The notes below the pieces were generated by a model that saw only the letters and a list, made by a program, of their open reading frames with translations, was not told the origin of the DNA and did not search any database. This document shows, piece by piece, positions 46,141 through 58,317 of a stretch of DNA of 64,000 bases. Both the position numbers and the translations under genes were made by a program. The stretch comes from Pseudomonas sp. SDI (lineage in GTDB: Bacteria; Pseudomonadota; Gammaproteobacteria; Pseudomonadales; Pseudomonadaceae), in assembly GCF_003105155.1 (NCBI RefSeq), contig NZ_QETK01000021.1:38503-102502 (forward strand), given 5' to 3'. Within the stretch, counting starts at the first letter, position 1. Each line of letters opens with the position of its first letter.

Positions 46141-48044
46141 ATGAAATGCGATCCCACGCTCTTTCGCCCAGCCAAGCCTGCCCTTGCCGTGAAACCCCGT
46201 CTGATCCGCCATTTGTTCCTTCCGCCGCTGATCATCCTGCTGATGATCGGCCTGGGCGTCATCGGCTTTCTGATCAGCGAGCACAACGGCATTCGCAGCT
46301 TGAGCGAGAACGGCGAGCGCCAGCTCGAGCTGAACGCGCGCGCGGTCGAGAGCGAGATCAGCAAGTACACCTACCTGCCGAGCCTGCTGGAACTGGAAGA
46401 CAGCGTTTCCAGCCTGCTCACCGAACCCGAGGGCGAACACCGCCAGGCGGTCAACGAATACCTCGAGGGCCTGAACCGGCGCAGCCGCAGCCGAACGATC
46501 TTCGTCCTCGACACCAGCGGCCGCGTGCAGGCCACCAGCAACTGGCGCGACGTCGACAGTTTCCTCGGTGAAGACTTGTCGTTCCGTGCCTATTTCCAGG
46601 ACGCCGTGCGTGGCCAGCCGGGCCGTTTCTATGGGATCGGCAGCACCACCGGCGAACCCGGTTACTACCTGGCCCACGGTCTGGAAGAACACGGCAAGAT
46701 CATTGGCGTCGCGGTGATCAAGGTGCGCCTGGAAGCCATGGAGGAGCGCTGGCAACGCGCCCGCCTGGAGGCCTTTGTCAGCGATGAGAACGGCATCATC
46801 ATTCTCTCCAGCGACCCGGCACGGCGACTCAAGTCGGTGCGCCCGCTCACCCCAGAGACCAAGGAGCGCCTGGCGCGCAGCCTGCAGTACTACTGGTTCC
46901 CGCTGAACGAACTGCAGCCGCTGGCGCGGGAAAAACTCGCCGACGGCGTCGAGAAGCTGACCTTCCCGGCCAATGCCGAGCTCGGCGATGGCCCCCATGA
47001 AGTCACCTACCTGGCGCAAACCCGCCGACTGATCGACACGCCCTGGCATTTCACCCTGCTCACGCCGCTGCAGGACCTGCGCCGCGAGTCGATCGTGCAG
47101 GGCGTGCTGGTGGCCATCGCCTTCGCCCTGCTGGCCATTGTGCTGATCGCCTGGAACGAGCGGCGCAAGGTCATCGCCACCCGCCTGGCGGCGCGCGAGG
47201 CGCTGGAAGAAGCCAACAACCAGCTCGAACGCAAGATCACCGAACGCACCGCCGACCTGCGCGCCAGCAACGAGCGCCTCAAGGGCCAGATCCGCGAGCG
47301 CCGGCATGCCGAACAGACCTTGCGGCATGCCCAGGACGAGCTGGTACAGGCCGGCAAGCTGGCGGCCATCGGGCAGATGTCGACCAGCATCGCCCACGAA
47401 CTGAACCAGCCGCTGGCGGCCCTGCGCACGCTGTCGGGCAATACCGTACGCTTCCTCGAACGCGGCGCACTGGAAACCGCCAGCGCCAACCTGCGCACCA
47501 TGAACGACCTGATCGACCGCATGGGCCGCATCACCGCCAGCCTGCGCTCGTTCGCCCGGCGTGGCGACGACCGCGGCCAGGCGTCGCTGGCCAAGGCCGT
47601 GGCCGCCGCCCAGCAGGTGCTGGCGGCGCGCATCGAACGTTGTGGGCTGACGTTGCATGCCGATTACACGGACCAGCAACTGGCCATCGACCAGACGCGC
47701 CTGGAGCAGATCCTGGTCAACCTGATTGGTAACGCCCTCGACGCCATGGCCGCCGTGCCGCTGCCGCAGTTGTGGCTGGAAGGCGAACCGCAGGGCGACA
47801 AATACCGCCTGCGGGTGCGTGACAATGGCCACGGCATCGACGATGAAACCCGCAAGCACCTGTTCGAACCCTTCTTCACCACCAAACCGGGCGAGCATGG
47901 CCTGGGCCTGGGCCTGACCTTGTCGGCCAGCCTGGCCGCCGCCGCCAGCGGCAGTCTCAGCGTCGAACACCCCGCCAGCGGCGGTACCGCGTTCGTTGTC
48001 AGCCTGCCGCTGGTCAATGCCCCTACTGAACCCGCCGAGTCCCT

Positions 48045-48048
<4 letters not shown>
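46141..48048 (+). CDS. aauS: Sensor histidine kinase of acidic amino acid uptake
   Basis: 635 residues from the ATG at 46141 (a GTG nine codons earlier is an alternative). The first membrane helix is at about 27-47 and the second at about 318-340. A periplasmic Cache-type sensor of about 270 residues lies between them. A coiled linker (340-400) leads to the H-box SIAHELNQPLAALR with His419. The N-box NLIGNALDAM and the G boxes DNGHGID and GLGLGL follow. It is the DctB-like partner of AauR, responding to glutamate/aspartate from family knowledge. It overlaps aauR by four bases. Confidence 0.93.
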
Positions 48049-49370
<1,322 letters not shown>

Positions 49371-49388
49371 TCAATCTAGAGAGACGAC

Positions 49389-49724
49389 GTGGACCTGATA
49401 CTCAAAGCCTGCCTCGGCGCGGCGGTGGTGGTGATACTTGCCGCGCTGGCGAAAACCCGTAATTACTACATCGCCGGCCTGGTGCCACTGTTTCCGACGT
49501 TTGCGCTGATAGCCCATTACATTGTCGGCAAGGGCCGCTCGCTGGAAGACCTGAAGACCACGATCCTGTTCGGCATGTGGTCGATCATTCCGTACTTTGT
49601 GTACCTGGCGGCGTTGTACCTGCTGGTTGACCGGCTGCGCCTGGAAGCGTCGCTGGCGCTGGCGGCGCTGGCCTGGCTGGTTGCGGCGACGCTGCTGGTG
49701 AGCGTGTGGGTGCGGTTGCACTGA
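49389..49724 (+). CDS. glpM: GlpM-family membrane protein
   Basis: 111 residues with a GTG start. Four hydrophobic segments are seen: about 2-20, 27-47, 62-85 and 90-110. The sequence (AALAKTRNYYIAGLVPLFPTFALIAHYIVG) matches GlpM, named from an effect on alginate production from glycerol in P. aeruginosa; its molecular role is unknown. It follows aauR by 18 bp and may be co-transcribed. Confidence 0.88.
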   Translation: MDLILKACLGAAVVVILAALAKTRNYYIAGLVPLFPTFALIAHYIVGKGRSLEDLKTTILFGMWSIIPYFVYLAALYLLVDRLRLEASLALAALAWLVAATLLVSVWVRLH

Positions 49725-49757
49725 CAGCAAGTCAGGCCTCAGCGCGGGACGACAAGA

Positions 49758-50750
49758 TCAATACACCGCCACCTGCGTAGCCGCCAACCGCTGCACCTGC
49801 AGATACGGCAACACCGCCCCCAGCAGTTGTGCCTTGAACGGCTCCTGGAAGCGATGTGCCAAGCCTGGGATCAGCTTCAACTGACTGCCCTGGATATGCG
49901 CCGCCAGGTGCACCCCATGCATTACCGGCAACAGCGGATCGGCCGTGCCATGCACCACCAGGGTCGGCAGGCGCAGCTGGTTCAGCAACGCCACCCGACT
50001 CGGCTCGGCGAGGATCGCCATGATCTGCCGCTTCACCCCCTCCGGGTTGAACGCCCGGTCGTACGCCTGCGCCGCCTGCTGCAACAACACCTGCCGGTCG
50101 TCCGGGTACTGCGGGCTGCCCAGCGCCGCCAGCAGATCGGCCTGCTGTTCCAGCGCCACCGCGCGATTCGGCGCGCCACGCCGCGCCAGTTGCTCGACCA
50201 GTGCCGGCGCTGGCGCCGGCAAGCCGAGCGCACCGGAACTGGACATGATCAGGGTCAGGCTCTCGACCCGCGCCGGCGCCTGCGCCGCCAGGTGCTGGGC
50301 AATCATCCCGCCCATGCTCACCCCCAACACATGAAAGCGCTGCACCTGCAATGCATCCATCAGCCGCAGGCCATCGTCGGCCATCTCGGTCAGGGTGTAC
50401 GGCGCCGCCAGCGGCAGACCGAGCTTGTAGCGCAAGACTTCAACGCTCAGGTTGGCACTGGCCGGCGGCTGGTTCCAGGTCGACAGGCCGACATCGCGGT
50501 TGTCATAGCGGATCACCCGGAAACCCTGCTCGCACAGCGCCGTCACCACCTCGTCCGGCCAATGGATCAATTGCCCACCCAAACCCATCACCAGCAGCAA
50601 CGCCGGGTCGCTGCGCCGGCCAATGCTCTGGTAGGCCAGGGTCACCTGGCCCAGCTCGGCAAACTCGGTCGGCACATCGACGGCGCAACGCGCAGTGGCA
50701 AAGGAAGGCAGCGCCAACAACAGCGCCAGAAGAAAAAGATAAACCCGCAT
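49758..50750 (-). CDS. Secreted or periplasmic alpha/beta hydrolase
   Basis: 330 residues from [20 protein letters not shown] (ATG 50750). The signal peptide is clear. The alpha/beta hydrolase core includes [17 protein letters not shown] (oxyanion region), [10 protein letters not shown], the nucleophile elbow GVSMGG (about residue 147), the acid in [10 protein letters not shown] and the His in GLAHRFQE. It resembles esterase/haloperoxidase-like hydrolases; the substrate is unknown. It is convergent with glpM and divergent from the large toxin-like gene. Confidence 0.85.
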   Translation of the reverse strand: MRVYLFLLALLLALPSFATARCAVDVPTEFAELGQVTLAYQSIGRRSDPALLLVMGLGGQLIHWPDEVVTALCEQGFRVIRYDNRDVGLSTWNQPPASANLSVEVLRYKLGLPLAAPYTLTEMADDGLRLMDALQVQRFHVLGVSMGGMIAQHLAAQAPARVESLTLIMSSSGALGLPAPAPALVEQLARRGAPNRAVALEQQADLLAALGSPQYPDDRQVLLQQAAQAYDRAFNPEGVKRQIMAILAEPSRVALLNQLRLPTLVVHGTADPLLPVMHGVHLAAHIQGSQLKLIPGLAHRFQEPFKAQLLGAVLPYLQVQRLAATQVAVY

Positions 50751-50937
50751 GAAAACACCAGAACGCAAATCCCCAACAAGGCACGAGTCTGATGAAGTTA
50801 TTGCCGGCGCACCTGCACAATTCGATGACAATTTCGTGAACCCGGGCGAACGGTCGGCACATTACATATCTAGCGCCTGCGCCCGGAGCAGCCCCTTTTA
50901 ATGGCAAGCCTCACCAGCCAGCCGCAGAGGCAGCCGC

Positions 50938-53900
50938 ATGCACCCGTTAATTGCGCCACTGAGCGACACCCCCTCGATCGAGTTCGACCTGCACAGCCCC
51001 CAGCCCCCTACGCTTCGCGACGAAAGCCTGGCGCTGGCCGCGCACCGCCGCTGGGCCGACGCCTACCGTCAGTTGCAAAGCCTGCTCGCGCAATTGCCCG
51101 CCGCAACCGCCCCCCCTACTGATTGGCAGCGCCATTGGGCTGCCAGGGCGCCCGCCACGCCATGGTCGCGCCAGGAACTGGCCGTCGAGCTCTACCGTAT
51201 CCATCTTGAAGCCGCCACCCAGTTCAACTTGGCCAGTGGCGCCCCCCACACCTCGATCAATCCCCCGCCAACTGCCGAGCCACAGACGTTCGTGCAGCAA
51301 TGGCTGGATCAACTGCAAGCCGCACGCAGCAGGTCACAACCAACCAGCGTCGCGCCCCTGTTCGCCGAGCCACCAGTGTTGCCGAGCGTTCAGCCGGAAC
51401 CCAGCGCCAGCCTGGACTGCTTCGGCCAGTTGCATATCGACATACCGCTGAGCACGCGCTGGGCCGCGCTCAAGCAACAGTACGACGCCCTTGAGGCCGT
51501 GCCCGAGGGCGATGCGACGCTAAAGGCTGCGCTGGCCGCCCAGGAGCAGGCAAACGCGGCAGCCGCCAGTGCCGTGGCGGCGCTGCTCGACGCGCAAGCC
51601 CCGGAGCAATTGTTCAATCTGCGCAACAGCGCGCCCTTTACCGCCCTGTACCGGGCCCGGCTCGACGGCCTGCGTGCCGAAGGCCGTATCCAGCACACGC
51701 TGGGTTTGCTCGACGACGGCGAGCAAAGCATGCTCGAAGCCTTCGCCCGGACGCCCGACGCCACGAACCGCCCCCCCCGTCTCGCGCTGGCGGCCAACCT
51801 GACGCTGAACGTTCTCGATCCGCAAGGACGACGGCACAGCGAAGAATTGCCGGGCGCCCTGCTGCTCTCTGCCGGCGACGACCAGGACAGCGCCAGCGTA
51901 CTGCTCTACCTGCCCGGCACAGGCGGCGGACTGCAACGTTTCGCCAGCCGCCAACAGATGGAACACAGCCTGTTCAAGATCGCTGCCAGCGACCCATCGC
52001 TAAGTATTGCCTACAGTGTGATCGGCAGCGACGCCCTGGACTACGCCTTGCAAACCCAACTGCACAGTTATGAGCAACAAGCCGTCGAACTGCAGCGCTC
52101 ATCTTCGACGCAAATCCCTCAGGCCCTGGCGCAGCTTATCGAGCAGGCGCGCAAGGCGTTGAGCAACCCTCACTGTGCCGCACGCAGTGCCGCCCTCGAA
52201 TTGCTCCGCGAGCAGCAGCAGACCACACAGCTGGCGCAACAACTGCCCGACTGGCTGAACAATCCGGACGAAGCAACGCGCCTGCGCATCAAGGCCTTGC
52301 TTGAAGGTTACATCGCCGCGATGCACCGCTCCCATGCGCTGCTGGAGCGCGACCTGCCCAGCCGCACCGAGTTCGTCGAGCAGAGCATCGCGCAACGGCT
52401 GCGCGACGACTTTGCATTGCAAGGTGCTGCTCGCATCAGCTTCGACCTGCCCGACCGTGTCGACTTCAAGCGCGAACTGGTCAACGGCGGTACTCATGGC
52501 GTGCCCACCCGGGAAGTGCCGGTAGCCAGCAAGGAGCGCAGCAGCCATAGCCTGGAAGCCCTGGCCCTGCAGAATATCGACGACGACCTGCGCCAGCGCC
52601 TGCACTTCATGCGGATACGGATCGAAGCGGCGACTGCACAGGATCACGACACCCTAAGCGCCGCTATCGACCGCCACTGGCTGCTGCGTACACTGCCCCA
52701 ACTCGACGTTGCCGGGGCATACGAACAGCGCATCTACAGCGCTTTTCGCGGCACCGCCAGCGAGTCTGCACACAGTGTTGCCTACCGTCGCGAATCCCTC
52801 GTGGAGCCGCTACGGCTGATGTTGCTGCTGCAAGGCGAGCAGGCCCGACAACGCCAGCAACTGGACGCAGATGCCTGGCAAATCCTGCAGATCGCCATCA
52901 ATGCCGAACGTGCCGAACGTGCCGAACGTGCCGAAGCCTACCCGGTCGAGGGCGGCGATATCGAACTGCTCGCGGCCCGCCTGAGCAGCGGCGGCAGCGA
53001 CACTCAGATGCGCGGCGTGACCCTCAGCGGGATCAACTTCATCCACCAACGCAGCACGCACCTCACCGTGCTGTATCTACCGGATGCCCCCGATGGCAAC
53101 TGCCTGCGCCAATACCCCAGCCTGGAGGCAGCGCGGCTTGGGCTGTTCCGACTAAGCCTGAGCAGTGCCATGCGTAATTACCTGGGTGCTTGCGCCCTGA
53201 TTGGCGATCCGCAAGCGCACGTGGCACGGATCAACCAGGCGCACCTGACACGCTTCGATGGCATCATCGCAGTCGGCGCGGCGTGGCCGGCCAGCACGTC
53301 GCTGGCTGCCCACTTGGTCGACGTAGCCATGGGCCAACAGATCGAAGCCCATCGGCGCAGCTCGCGTTCCAACGACACGCTGTACTTCGAGCAGTTCGCG
53401 CGCAACAGCGGCATGGTCTTCAACTACCTGAGAATGGCCCTCGGCGTGGTGCCCTTCGTCGGCACCGGCATTGCCCTGTATGACGCTTGGAACAGCGCCA
53501 ATCAGGCAACTGCGGCGTTGCTGCGCGGCAAGGTCGGGCATGGCCTGATACAGCTTGAGTCGCTGTTGCTGTCGCTGATCGACGCGTTCATGGACCTCGC
53601 GCCCGGCGCCAGCCAGGTGCACAAGCTTGGCCGCCAGTTCACCCGTCAGCGACAACTCGCAGCGCTGCGCGGTGGCATCGCCCGCCTGCACCCGACGCTG
53701 GGCACGGCCAAGGTCGCAGTGGCGCAGTTTGCCGGCTATCAGTACGGCCGCGAGATCAGCCTCGCCGGCCTGCTGCCGGAACGCAGCGGCACCTATCGCG
53801 GGGTCTACCGGCACGCTGAAGGCAACTTCATCATCAGCCAAGGGCGAACCTTCGAGGTCGAACTGCACGACGCGCCACCGACCTGGCGCCTGCGCGGCAA

Positions 53901-55848
53901 CGGGGTGAAAACCTATAAACAACCAATTGCCCTCGACGAGCACGGCGAATGGCAAACCCATGGCGCGCTCTATGGGCGCCTGGTCAAGGGTGGTTTGGCC
54001 GGCGGCGGCGGAGTGCTCGGGCGCCTGGCCGACGGCATCGAACCATATTGGCCAGAGACGCTTCGCGAGCGCTTGCCACGCTGGTGGACCGACCAGGCCT
54101 TGCGTCGTCAACTGCGCTTGACCGACGAAATCGATACGCTGGCGCAGCGTCTCGATACGCAAACCCGGCAAAGCAACAACCAACTCGATCACATGCACAG
54201 CGTGGCCCGTGACCAGCGCGGCGGGTTGACCCAGAGCATCGACCGGGCCTGCGCCCGCGACATCGAAATGGCCCTGCAACTGACCCAGACCATCGACCAG
54301 TTGCTGCCGCTGGTGCACGGCCACAAACGCAGACACTACCAGCAGTTTCGCTGGCGCGCCGCCTGGGTCATTACCGACCGCAGCGTGCGGCGGCTGGACC
54401 TCCTGATCAGCAACATTAACGACAACCTCGACGCAATCAGGGGCATCAGTGTGTCGTTGGACAATCAACACAACATCGAGACGTTCTTGCGGCGGCTGGA
54501 GCAAAGCAAGGCGATCCGCAAGCAGCAGTTGCTCAACCTCTATGAATGGAGCAGCCTGCAAGAGCAGATGAACACCTGGGTCAAGGAAATCGGCGACCGC
54601 GCCATGAAGGCCAAGGTACTGCCTAGCGTCGAATCGCTTAACCAGCGGATGCCGGCGGTGACCCAGGAATACCTGAAAACAGCCAATCTGCTGGAAATCA
54701 TCCTGAACAACCTGACCGAGCCGGATGCCGCCTGGCTCTACCTGCGCTACGACGTGGCCCAGGCGCGCAACCGGCTGGACCGGGCGCTGCACAACCAGTT
54801 CAGCCTGCATGAGGTACAGGCCACCGTGACACAACGGCGGCAGATCCTTGAGCAGTGCCTACAGTGCTATACGCACTACCGTCGGCAACTGGATGCCTGG
54901 AGCCTGAGTTCGCCCGAGCAGTTCGATGCGCCACTGGTCGACGCACTGCAGCACCAGTTGGAGGCCACTCGCCAACGCGCGCAGGCGCAACTGAGCAAAG
55001 ACTATGTCGCGCCCCCCAGAGCCCCGGGCCCTGCTAGCCGCAAACGGATCTTCGAAACCGTAGATAACCAGTTGCTCACGGGTATCGAGGTGCCCGCCTC
55101 AGCCACCCGCGCGCGCAGCTTTACCGTACCGGGGATCAACGGCCACGACGAAACCTACGTACAACACGGTTCGAGGTGGGCCCTGGACAGCGAAAGCCAC
55201 CCGGAATTGCCACTGTCCGTCGACATGGCCGAGCTGGTGGCCGAGGCGCGCAAGCGGCTGGGCAACGTCGACACCTACCAGCGCCGGGTTGAAGACCACT
55301 ACAGCCGGCGTAGCCTGCTGCCGGTCGATCTGGAAGAAATGCTGCTCAGCGAAGCCACCGCCCTACACACCCGGGCTACTCGCATCGAGCGCCTCGACGC
55401 GCGCTCAAGCCTGGTTGGCGAGCTGCGCACGCGCGCCGAACAACTGGCAGCCAGCGGACGTGCCCTGCGGATTGCCAAATCGATGGAAAGCGTCACCCCG
55501 AGCGAAGGCCTGCTGGACTTCCTGGTCGACAATCAGGCTGTCGAGATCCTGCGTATCGGACCGGCCAAAGAGTTACCCGGCCGTTTTCAAGGACAGCGCG
55601 ATTTCCTGGTGGAATTCGAGATCCGCGACATTACCCAGACTGTCGCCAGACCGATGTGGTATGCGCACTTCCACTACAACGCTGTGCGGCCACCCTTCGA
55701 CAGCTTTACCAAAGCCCACCTGAAAACCGCCACGCAACGCCGCCTCGGCCTGCAATGGCAGCAAACACAAGGGACGACCGCCGACCCGATCTGGCGCGGG
55801 GCGATTGGCCGGCCGCTAGCACGGAAGATTTTCGAACAGTACTACTGA
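50938..55848 (+). CDS. Large dermonecrotic-toxin-domain protein
   Basis: 1636 residues, no signal peptide. The layout resembles the Pseudomonas family annotated with a dermonecrotic toxin (DUF6543) domain. There is a helical N-terminal third, then a domain from about 470 to 800 with DRVDFKRELVNGG, LSGINFIHQRSTHLTVLYLPDAPDGN and GRLSLSSAM-type strands. A hydrophobic helix pair follows at about 826-890 (YLRMALGVVPFVGTGIALYD), of the kind used for membrane insertion. A beta-module GTYRGVYRHAEGNFIISQGR is at about 951-990, then a long helical region (about 1060-1400) and a C-terminal domain. A 9-bp repeat at 52903-52938 encodes ERAERAERAEA. No catalytic toxin domain is evident. It probably acts on eukaryotic cells or rival bacteria, but this is not shown. 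Confidence 0.75.
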   Translation: MHPLIAPLSDTPSIEFDLHSPQPPTLRDESLALAAHRRWADAYRQLQSLLAQLPAATAPPTDWQRHWAARAPATPWSRQELAVELYRIHLEAATQFNLASGAPHTSINPPPTAEPQTFVQQWLDQLQAARSRSQPTSVAPLFAEPPVLPSVQPEPSASLDCFGQLHIDIPLSTRWAALKQQYDALEAVPEGDATLKAALAAQEQANAAAASAVAALLDAQAPEQLFNLRNSAPFTALYRARLDGLRAEGRIQHTLGLLDDGEQSMLEAFARTPDATNRPPRLALAANLTLNVLDPQGRRHSEELPGALLLSAGDDQDSASVLLYLPGTGGGLQRFASRQQMEHSLFKIAASDPSLSIAYSVIGSDALDYALQTQLHSYEQQAVELQRSSSTQIPQALAQLIEQARKALSNPHCAARSAALELLREQQQTTQLAQQLPDWLNNPDEATRLRIKALLEGYIAAMHRSHALLERDLPSRTEFVEQSIAQRLRDDFALQGAARISFDLPDRVDFKRELVNGGTHGVPTREVPVASKERSSHSLEALALQNIDDDLRQRLHFMRIRIEAATAQDHDTLSAAIDRHWLLRTLPQLDVAGAYEQRIYSAFRGTASESAHSVAYRRESLVEPLRLMLLLQGEQARQRQQLDADAWQILQIAINAERAERAERAEAYPVEGGDIELLAARLSSGGSDTQMRGVTLSGINFIHQRSTHLTVLYLPDAPDGNCLRQYPSLEAARLGLFRLSLSSAMRNYLGACALIGDPQAHVARINQAHLTRFDGIIAVGAAWPASTSLAAHLVDVAMGQQIEAHRRSSRSNDTLYFEQFARNSGMVFNYLRMALGVVPFVGTGIALYDAWNSANQATAALLRGKVGHGLIQLESLLLSLIDAFMDLAPGASQVHKLGRQFTRQRQLAALRGGIARLHPTLGTAKVAVAQFAGYQYGREISLAGLLPERSGTYRGVYRHAEGNFIISQGRTFEVELHDAPPTWRLRGNGVKTYKQPIALDEHGEWQTHGALYGRLVKGGLAGGGGVLGRLADGIEPYWPETLRERLPRWWTDQALRRQLRLTDEIDTLAQRLDTQTRQSNNQLDHMHSVARDQRGGLTQSIDRACARDIEMALQLTQTIDQLLPLVHGHKRRHYQQFRWRAAWVITDRSVRRLDLLISNINDNLDAIRGISVSLDNQHNIETFLRRLEQSKAIRKQQLLNLYEWSSLQEQMNTWVKEIGDRAMKAKVLPSVESLNQRMPAVTQEYLKTANLLEIILNNLTEPDAAWLYLRYDVAQARNRLDRALHNQFSLHEVQATVTQRRQILEQCLQCYTHYRRQLDAWSLSSPEQFDAPLVDALQHQLEATRQRAQAQLSKDYVAPPRAPGPASRKRIFETVDNQLLTGIEVPASATRARSFTVPGINGHDETYVQHGSRWALDSESHPELPLSVDMAELVAEARKRLGNVDTYQRRVEDHYSRRSLLPVDLEEMLLSEATALHTRATRIERLDARSSLVGELRTRAEQLAASGRALRIAKSMESVTPSEGLLDFLVDNQAVEILRIGPAKELPGRFQGQRDFLVEFEIRDITQTVARPMWYAHFHYNAVRPPFDSFTKAHLKTATQRRLGLQWQQTQGTTADPIWRGAIGRPLARKIFEQYY

Positions 55849-55860
55849 GGTGCACCCGAT

Positions 55861-55886
55861 AAAAAAGCCGGCCCGAAAGGGCCGGC
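55861..55886 (-). terminator. Terminator of metE
   Basis: GCCGGCCC at 55867-55874 pairs with GGGCCGGC at 55879-55886 around GAAA. The A6 run at 55861-55866 gives a U-run on the minus strand. It is 10 bp past the metE stop and 13 bp past the toxin-like gene stop. Confidence 0.92.
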
Positions 55887-55895
55887 CGTGCTGCC

Positions 55896-58208
55896 TCAGG
55901 CCAGTTCGCTACGCAACTGGCGGGCGGCGGCGACCATGTTCACCAGGGCCGCTTCGGTCTCTGGCCAGGCGCGGGTCTTCAGGCCGCAGTCGGGATTGAC
56001 CCAGAGCCGCTCGGCCGGGATGCGGTTGACTGCCTTGCGCATCAGCTTGACCATCTCGGCAGTGTCCGGCACCCGTGGCGAATGGATGTCGTACACGCCC
56101 GGACCGATGTCGTTCGGATAATCGAACGCTTCGAAGGCGTCGAGCAGCTCCATATCCGAACGCGACGTTTCAATGGTGATCACATCGGCATCCATCGCGG
56201 CAATGGCCTCGATCACGTCGTTGAACTCGCTGTAGCACATGTGGGTGTGGATCTGGGTTTCGTCGCGCACGCCGCTGGCGCACAGGCGGAAGGCTTCCAC
56301 GGCCCAGTCCAGGTAGTCGTTCCATTGCGCCCGGCGCAACGGCAGGCCCTCGCGGAACGCTGCCTCGTCGATCTGCACGATCTTGATACCGGCCTGCTCC
56401 AGGTCGACCACCTCGTCGCGGATCGCCAGCGCCAGCTGCTGTGCCTGCACCTTGCGCGAAACGTCTTCGCGCGGGAACGACCACATCAGCATGGTCACCG
56501 GGCCAGTGAGCATGCCCTTGATCACCTTGCCGGTCAGGCTTTGCGCGTATTCGATCCAGGCCACGGTCATCGCCTGCGGGCGGCTCAGGTCACCGTAGAT
56601 GATCGCCGGCTTGACACAGCGCGAACCGTAGCTCTGTACCCAGCCAAAGCGCGTGAAGCTGTAGCCGTCGAGCTGCTCGGCAAAGTACTCGACCATGTCG
56701 TTGCGCTCGGCTTCGCCGTGCACCAGTACGTCCAGCCCGAGACGTTCCTGGATTTCCACTGCGTGGCGAATTTCGCGGTGCATGGCATCGGTGTAGTCGT
56801 TGGCCGACAGCTTGCCCTGCTTGAAGGCCTGCCGCGCCAGGCGAATGGCCGACGTCTGCGGGAACGAACCAATGGTGGTGGTCGGGAATGCCGGCAGTTG
56901 CAAGCGGGCCCGCTGGGCGTCGATACGCTGGGCGAACGGCGCCTGCCGTTGGCTGTCGGCGGCGCCGATGGCGGCCAGGCGGGCCTGCACCTGCGGTTTA
57001 TGGATGCGTGGCGAGGCCGCGCGGCGTTGCTGTACCGCGCGGCTGACGGCCAACGCCTGCTGCACAGCCGGGGCCTGCGGGTGGTCCAGGGCCTGGGCCA
57101 ATACGGCGATCTCACCACACTTCTGCACGGCGAACGCCAGCCAGCTTTTCAGCTCGGCATCGAGCTGGTCTTCGCGGTCGAGGTCGACCGGGCAGTGCAG
57201 CAGCGAGCAGGAGCCGGCCACCCAGAGGTTGGCAGCGAAACGCTGCCTGGCTTCCTGCAACAGGGCCAACGCCTGTTCCAGGTCGCAACGCCAGACGTTG
57301 CGACCGTTGACCACCCCCAGCGACAGCACCTTGTAGGTCGGCAGGCGGTCGAGCACCGCAGGCAACTGCTCGGTAGCCCGCACCAGGTCGACGTGCAGGC
57401 CATCTACCGGCAAGCCGACTGCCAGGCCGAGGTTGTCTTCGAGGCCGCCAAAGTAGGTGGCCACCAGCTTTTTCAGCGGCGAGTACTGAAGGATGTGGTA
57501 AGCGCGCTCGAAGGCGTTCTTCCATTCCTGTGGCAGGTCCAGACCGAGGATCGGCTCGTCGATCTGCACCCACTCCACGCCCTGGCGGGCCAGGCGACTG
57601 AGGATTTCGCCGTACACCGGCAGCAGGCGCTCAAGCAGGTCAAGCTTGTTGAACTCGCTGCCTTTGACCTTGCCCAGCCACAGGTAGGTCAATGGACCGA
57701 TCAGCACCGGCTTGACCGTGTGGCCCAGTGCGAGGGCTTCGTCGACTTCGTCGAACAACTGGTCCCAGCTCAGCCGGAAACGCTGCTCGGCGCTGAATTC
57801 CGGGACCAGGTAGTGGTAGTTGGTATCGAACCACTTGGTGAGCTCCTGGGCGTACTGGGTTTGGCCTGGCTCGCCACCGCAGCAGCTGGCGCTGGCGCCA
57901 CGGGCCATGGCGAACAAGGTGTCGAGGGTCGGCCGGCCGTTGTCGTCCAGGGTCGCGGCGAAGCGCTCGGGGATCGCGCCGAAAGCCAGCGAGTGGCTCA
58001 GCACCTGGTCGTACCAGGCAAAGTCGCCCACCGGCAGCAGCTCGATGCCGGCGTCCCTCTGCAATTGCCAATGGCGGGCCCGCAGCGCGCGACCGACTGC
58101 GCAGAGAGCAGCCTGATCGAGGTCGCCTTTCCAGTAGGCCTCCTGGGCTTTCTTCAGTTCACGGTCTGCGCCAATGCGCGGGAAACCAAGGTTGTGGGCC
58201 ACTGCCAT
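55896..58208 (-). CDS. metE: Cobalamin-independent methionine synthase
   Basis: 770 residues with the usual two barrel domains. The N-terminus [25 protein letters not shown] is standard. The C-terminal domain has [24 protein letters not shown], the zinc ligands in HTHMCYSEF and NPDCGLKTR, and the acidic residue in the ITIETSRSD region. It transfers a methyl group from 5-methyltetrahydropteroyltri-glutamate to homocysteine. It is divergent from metR with a common promoter region. Confidence 0.97.
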   Translation of the reverse strand: MAVAHNLGFPRIGADRELKKAQEAYWKGDLDQAALCAVGRALRARHWQLQRDAGIELLPVGDFAWYDQVLSHSLAFGAIPERFAATLDDNGRPTLDTLFAMARGASASCCGGEPGQTQYAQELTKWFDTNYHYLVPEFSAEQRFRLSWDQLFDEVDEALALGHTVKPVLIGPLTYLWLGKVKGSEFNKLDLLERLLPVYGEILSRLARQGVEWVQIDEPILGLDLPQEWKNAFERAYHILQYSPLKKLVATYFGGLEDNLGLAVGLPVDGLHVDLVRATEQLPAVLDRLPTYKVLSLGVVNGRNVWRCDLEQALALLQEARQRFAANLWVAGSCSLLHCPVDLDREDQLDAELKSWLAFAVQKCGEIAVLAQALDHPQAPAVQQALAVSRAVQQRRAASPRIHKPQVQARLAAIGAADSQRQAPFAQRIDAQRARLQLPAFPTTTIGSFPQTSAIRLARQAFKQGKLSANDYTDAMHREIRHAVEIQERLGLDVLVHGEAERNDMVEYFAEQLDGYSFTRFGWVQSYGSRCVKPAIIYGDLSRPQAMTVAWIEYAQSLTGKVIKGMLTGPVTMLMWSFPREDVSRKVQAQQLALAIRDEVVDLEQAGIKIVQIDEAAFREGLPLRRAQWNDYLDWAVEAFRLCASGVRDETQIHTHMCYSEFNDVIEAIAAMDADVITIETSRSDMELLDAFEAFDYPNDIGPGVYDIHSPRVPDTAEMVKLMRKAVNRIPAERLWVNPDCGLKTRAWPETEAALVNMVAAARQLRSELA

Positions 58209-58262
58209 GACAAAACGTCCTTCCTGTAAAAGATGGCGCTATTGTCGACAGCCAGGGCAACA

Positions 58263-58275
58263 TGAGACAAACTCA
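58263..58275. promoter_or_regulatory. Putative MetR box between metE and metR
   Basis: TGAGACAAACTCA is a perfect TGAG-N5-CTCA palindrome, close to the MetR form TGAA-N5-TTCA. It lies 55 bp from the metE start and 43 bp from the metR start. A wider TGAGA...TCTCA pair (58263-58267 and 58291-58295) is also present. Confidence 0.6.
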
Positions 58276-58317
58276 ACAAATTCGTGTTCATCTCAAAATT
58301 TATTCATGGAGCCTGTG

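Noticed and set aside
45979..47970. Long open frame (663 codons) antisense to aauS
   Set aside because: Shadow of aauS; no recognisable domains and no ribosome site. Similar shadows lie opposite bamC (3209-4714), aspS (24372-26258), the porin (29822-31096), VirJ-like (38490-40040) and the toxin-like gene (53152-54834).
56082..58229. Long open frame (715 codons) antisense to metE
   Set aside because: It is the reverse-strand shadow of metE in GC-rich DNA. The composition (runs of His, Gln, Val, Gly) fits no family, and metE is a certain gene.
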